A program made the position numbers and the translations under genes. From positions 124,001 to 188,000 of the forward strand of contig NZ_JBGJZM010000001.1 of the NCBI RefSeq assembly GCF_042610425.1: a stretch of 64,000 nucleotides of DNA, in the 5' to 3' direction. Below, piece after piece: positions 62,015 through 64,000 of this stretch. Position 1 is the first letter of the stretch. The number at the start of each line of letters is the position of its first letter. This DNA comes from Ectobacillus sp042610425 (GTDB taxonomy: Bacteria; Bacillota; Bacilli; Bacillales; Bacillaceae_G). The notes below the pieces were generated by a model. It saw only the letters and a list, made by a program, of their open reading frames with translations. It ran no database searches and was not told the DNA's origin.

Positions 62015-62840
62015 CAAAAGCAAGCAGTCGTCTCACCTTTCCCGTGTGCTGACTATTGCTAGTGGAAAGGGCGGCGTTGGAAAATCGAACTTTGCCTTAA
62101 ACTTCGCGATTGCTTTAAAAGAATGTGGTAAAAAAGTGGTCGTCATTGACTTTGATATAGGTATGGCCAATTTACATATTTTAATGGGAGTTATACCGAA
62201 ATACAATTTAATTGATATGGTCAAGGATCGACGAACGATTTGGGATGCTCTTGAGACGGGGATAGAAGGAGTTGAATATGTAGCGGGCGGAACAGGGTTT
62301 GAATCCCTTACATCTTTCAATGAAGAGGAACGGACCTATTTCTTTCAAGAACTAGAAAAACTTCACGATTATGCAGACTATATCATCATTGATACAGGCG
62401 CTGGTCTAACAGAGGAGTCGCTGCAATGTCATTTGGCTGCAGATGAAATCTTTCTGCTAACTACACCCGAGCCGACATCGATTGCAGATGCATATTCTGT
62501 TGCGAAAATATTGCATGCAAGCAATCAAAACTTGTTCTTTCAGCTTATAATTAACCGAATTGCTACCCGGGCTGAAGGCATTGATGTAGCTAGTAAATTT
62601 AAATTGGTGTTTGAGCAGTTCTTACATCATGAATTACATATATTTGGTGCGATTGCGGATGATCCAGCCGTGCGAAAGGCAGTACAAAAACAAGTTCCAT
62701 TTTATGTTGCTTATCCACATTGTCATGCATCTGGTGATTTACAGCGACTCGTCAAACGTTACGTGGCGGGTACTCCTACTAATGAGGAGAATCAAGGGGT
62801 AAAAGGATTTTTAAAGAAGTTTTCCATGCTGTTTAAATAG
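61977..62840 (+). CDS. flhG: MinD-like ATPase FlhG (YlxH)
   Basis: ParA/MinD-type ATPase of 287 aa acting with FlhF in flagellar number control. The N-terminal DQAHRLREL segment is the FlhF-GTPase-activating helix seen in B. subtilis FlhG. The deviant Walker A is IASGKGGVGKSNFALNFAIA (about 28), followed by VIDFDIGMANLHILMG and the switch IIIDTGAGL. ATG 61971 is an alternative start two codons upstream. The C-terminus KGFLKKFSMLFK is an amphipathic membrane-binding helix. Confidence 0.92.
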   Translation: MQDQAHRLRELYDKSKQSSHLSRVLTIASGKGGVGKSNFALNFAIALKECGKKVVVIDFDIGMANLHILMGVIPKYNLIDMVKDRRTIWDALETGIEGVEYVAGGTGFESLTSFNEEERTYFFQELEKLHDYADYIIIDTGAGLTEESLQCHLAADEIFLLTTPEPTSIADAYSVAKILHASNQNLFFQLIINRIATRAEGIDVASKFKLVFEQFLHHELHIFGAIADDPAVRKAVQKQVPFYVAYPHCHASGDLQRLVKRYVAGTPTNEENQGVKGFLKKFSMLFK

Positions 62841-62904
62841 ATGATAGCTTGGTGTTTGATCTGTGAGCAGCCAAAAGATATTCGACGGTAGGGGAGTGAG
62901 AAAT

Positions 62905-63621
62905 TTGATGCAAGGAACTGAGGAAGACTTGATTACGCGATATACTCCGTTAGTTCGTATGATTGTTTCACAAATGAAAAAAAGATTATCAACACAGGCA
63001 GATGAAAATGAACTCCACTCACTTGGAATGATTGGGCTATGGGATGCTATTCAAAAATTTGATGCAACACATGACAATACATTTGAAAGCTACGCTGCAC
63101 ATCGAATTCGCGGGGAAATACTAGATGGTCTGAGAAAATCAGATACAGCATCTCGTTCGATGCGTCAGAAGGAAAAGCATTTTCGGGAAGCATTCGAAAC
63201 ATTGGAACAATCATATATGCGTCATCCCACCTCAGAGGAAATGAGCGAATATTTGGGAATCACTCTTGCAGAATACGAAAAAACGAGAATGCAGCTGTCC
63301 ATTATGAAATATGAATCATTGGATGAGCCATTAAAAGAAGAGGATGAATCACATTCTAAGCTTCAAACAGTGGTGGATATTTATTATCCGAAGCAAGAGG
63401 AATGGGTGCTAGAGCAGGAACGTAAGCAACGATTGGCTAAGCTAATTGAGAACCTGCCATACAAAGAAAAGCTCGTCCTTTCCCTTATCTATTATGAAAA
63501 CTTAAATGTGACTGAAACGGGGCATGTTATGGGCCTTCATAAATCCCGTATTTCACAACTCCACACTCAAGCGATGAAACGATTACGAGCAACAATTGAA
63601 AAAGAAGGGATGGAGTTTTAA
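62905..63621 (+). CDS. sigD: Flagellar sigma factor (SigD/FliA family)
   Basis: Alternative sigma factor directing late flagellar genes. Region 2 is LITRYTPLVRMIVSQMKKRL then LGMIGLWDAIQKFDATHDNT and YAAHRIRGEILDGLRKSD; region 3 follows; region 4 has LPYKEKLVLSLIYYENLNVT and HKSRISQLHTQAMKRLRAT. It has the FliA/WhiG layout without region 1. The open frame starts at GTG 62863 (252 aa), but the AGGGGAG site fits TTG 62905 (238 aa) or ATG 62908. The anti-sigma FlgM and three matching promoters in the window support its identity. No che or swrB genes follow. Confidence 0.88.
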   Translation: MMQGTEEDLITRYTPLVRMIVSQMKKRLSTQADENELHSLGMIGLWDAIQKFDATHDNTFESYAAHRIRGEILDGLRKSDTASRSMRQKEKHFREAFETLEQSYMRHPTSEEMSEYLGITLAEYEKTRMQLSIMKYESLDEPLKEEDESHSKLQTVVDIYYPKQEEWVLEQERKQRLAKLIENLPYKEKLVLSLIYYENLNVTETGHVMGLHKSRISQLHTQAMKRLRATIEKEGMEF

Positions 63622-63629
63622 GTGAATAT

Positions 63630-63668
63630 ATGAAAAACCGCTAATTTATAAAAGTAGCGGTTTTTCAT
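63630..63668. terminator. Bidirectional terminator after the flagellar operon
   Basis: Perfect 14-bp arms 63630-63643 and 63655-63668 (core AAAAACCGCTA/TAGCGGTTTTT). Confidence 0.92.
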
Positions 63669-63685
63669 AGTAAGGAACTTCCAAC

Positions 63686-63717
63686 CTCCGGAGCTGGACG
63701 AGCCGGGTCCGCTTTTT
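63686..63717. repeat. Distant copy of the rnhC-zapA repeat
   Basis: CTCCGGAGCTGGACGAGCCG followed by GGTCCGCTTTT matches the core of unit 2 at about 25344-25374 with few changes. It lies between convergent sigD and the L,D-transpeptidase gene. Confidence 0.8.
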
Positions 63718-63720
63718 TGG

Positions 63721-64000
63721 TTAATAATTTCCTAGTTCTGATTCTGGTGCTTGTATAATGATTGGGTTTTTACTTGGGTCGATCCATCGTAATATGCGTA
63801 GTACATTGTTTTCGGTTGTTGCTGTGCACCCGAGTGTGTAGGAATCGCTAATGTGAAAGAATATGGCACTTCCTTTTCCAGGTATACGATCGGTGTTGTA
63901 GTTGATGACGAATCCGTATTTGTACTGCGGAATATTCATATTTTCAGCAGACGACCATCGTCCGTTGTTTTGCGATTTTTTTTGCCATGTGTTATATAGG
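63721..64000 (-). CDS. L,D-transpeptidase (YkuD-fold) C-terminal part, cut by the window edge
   Basis: The reverse frame is open from base 64000 to the stop at 63721-63723, 92 codons; an ATG at 63939 is internal. Traits of the family: QNNGRWSSAENMNIPQYKYG, GFVINYNT, the His in GKGSAIFFHISDS and the catalytic Cys in SYTLGCTATTENNVLRILRW, then IDPSKNP. Such enzymes make 3-3 crosslinks in peptidoglycan or act in spore cortex and wall. The N-terminus lies outside the window, so signal and anchors are unknown. Confidence 0.82.
   Translation of the reverse strand, partial: LYNTWQKKSQNNGRWSSAENMNIPQYKYGFVINYNTDRIPGKGSAIFFHISDSYTLGCTATTENNVLRILRWIDPSKNPIIIQAPESELGNY

Overview
The window is 64 kb of a low-GC Gram-positive genome. 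Gene families and gene order point to a spore-forming, motile member of the Bacillaceae: there is a SASP gene (sspI), the sporulation-linked gene ytxC, the phoP-phoR-polA-mutM-ytaF-coaE-gapB-nrdR-dnaB-dnaI-ytxC-thrS-infC-rpmI-rplT order known from Bacillus, two T-box leaders, and TTG/GTG/ATT starts with strong Shine-Dalgarno sites. A dUTPase gene after rplT and eroded pieces of two genes between gapB and nrdR suggest a relative of the B. cereus side of the genus rather than B. subtilis itself. That placement is inference.

Region 1 (1-30.8 kb) is housekeeping: phosphate two-component system (partial phoP, phoR), DNA polymerase I and MutM, YtaF, CoaE, gluconeogenic GapB with a CcpN-type operator, NrdR, the DnaB/DnaI primosome proteins, YtxC, ThrS behind a T-box, the infC-rpmI-rplT operon behind an L20-type leader, a dUTPase, an M42 peptidase, SspI, an rRNA methylase, PheST behind a second T-box, RNase HIII, ZapA, CvpA, PolX and MutS2. 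Between gapB and nrdR lie the 3' end of a deleted speD and a broken small gene. Two repeat blocks flank rnhC: five tandem 52-bp units and about two and a third copies of a 124-bp unit. A related copy of the second repeat lies 38 kb away near the window's end.

Region 2 (30.8-32 kb) is an AT-rich island holding a single, catalytically intact cas6 gene with no CRISPR array or other cas gene nearby. This is the most unusual item in the window.

Region 3 (32-63.7 kb) is a near-complete flagellar cluster: motAB (reverse strand), a YaaR-like gene, flhO/flhP, flgM-flgN-flgK-flgL, one flagellin gene, a reverse-strand wall hydrolase, fliK-flgD-flgE, fliM-fliN, fliD-fliT-fliS, then a long operon flgB-flgC-fliE-F-G-H-I-J-motE-fliN2-fliO-P-Q-R-flhB-flhA-flhF-flhG-sigD. 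Sigma-D promoters can be read upstream of flgM, hag and fliD, which fits the encoded FlgM/SigD pair. Chemotaxis genes, csrA/fliW and fliL are absent. FliM lacks the usual N-terminal CheY-binding motif, and a motif of that type is found on FliN instead. The window ends inside an L,D-transpeptidase gene on the reverse strand.
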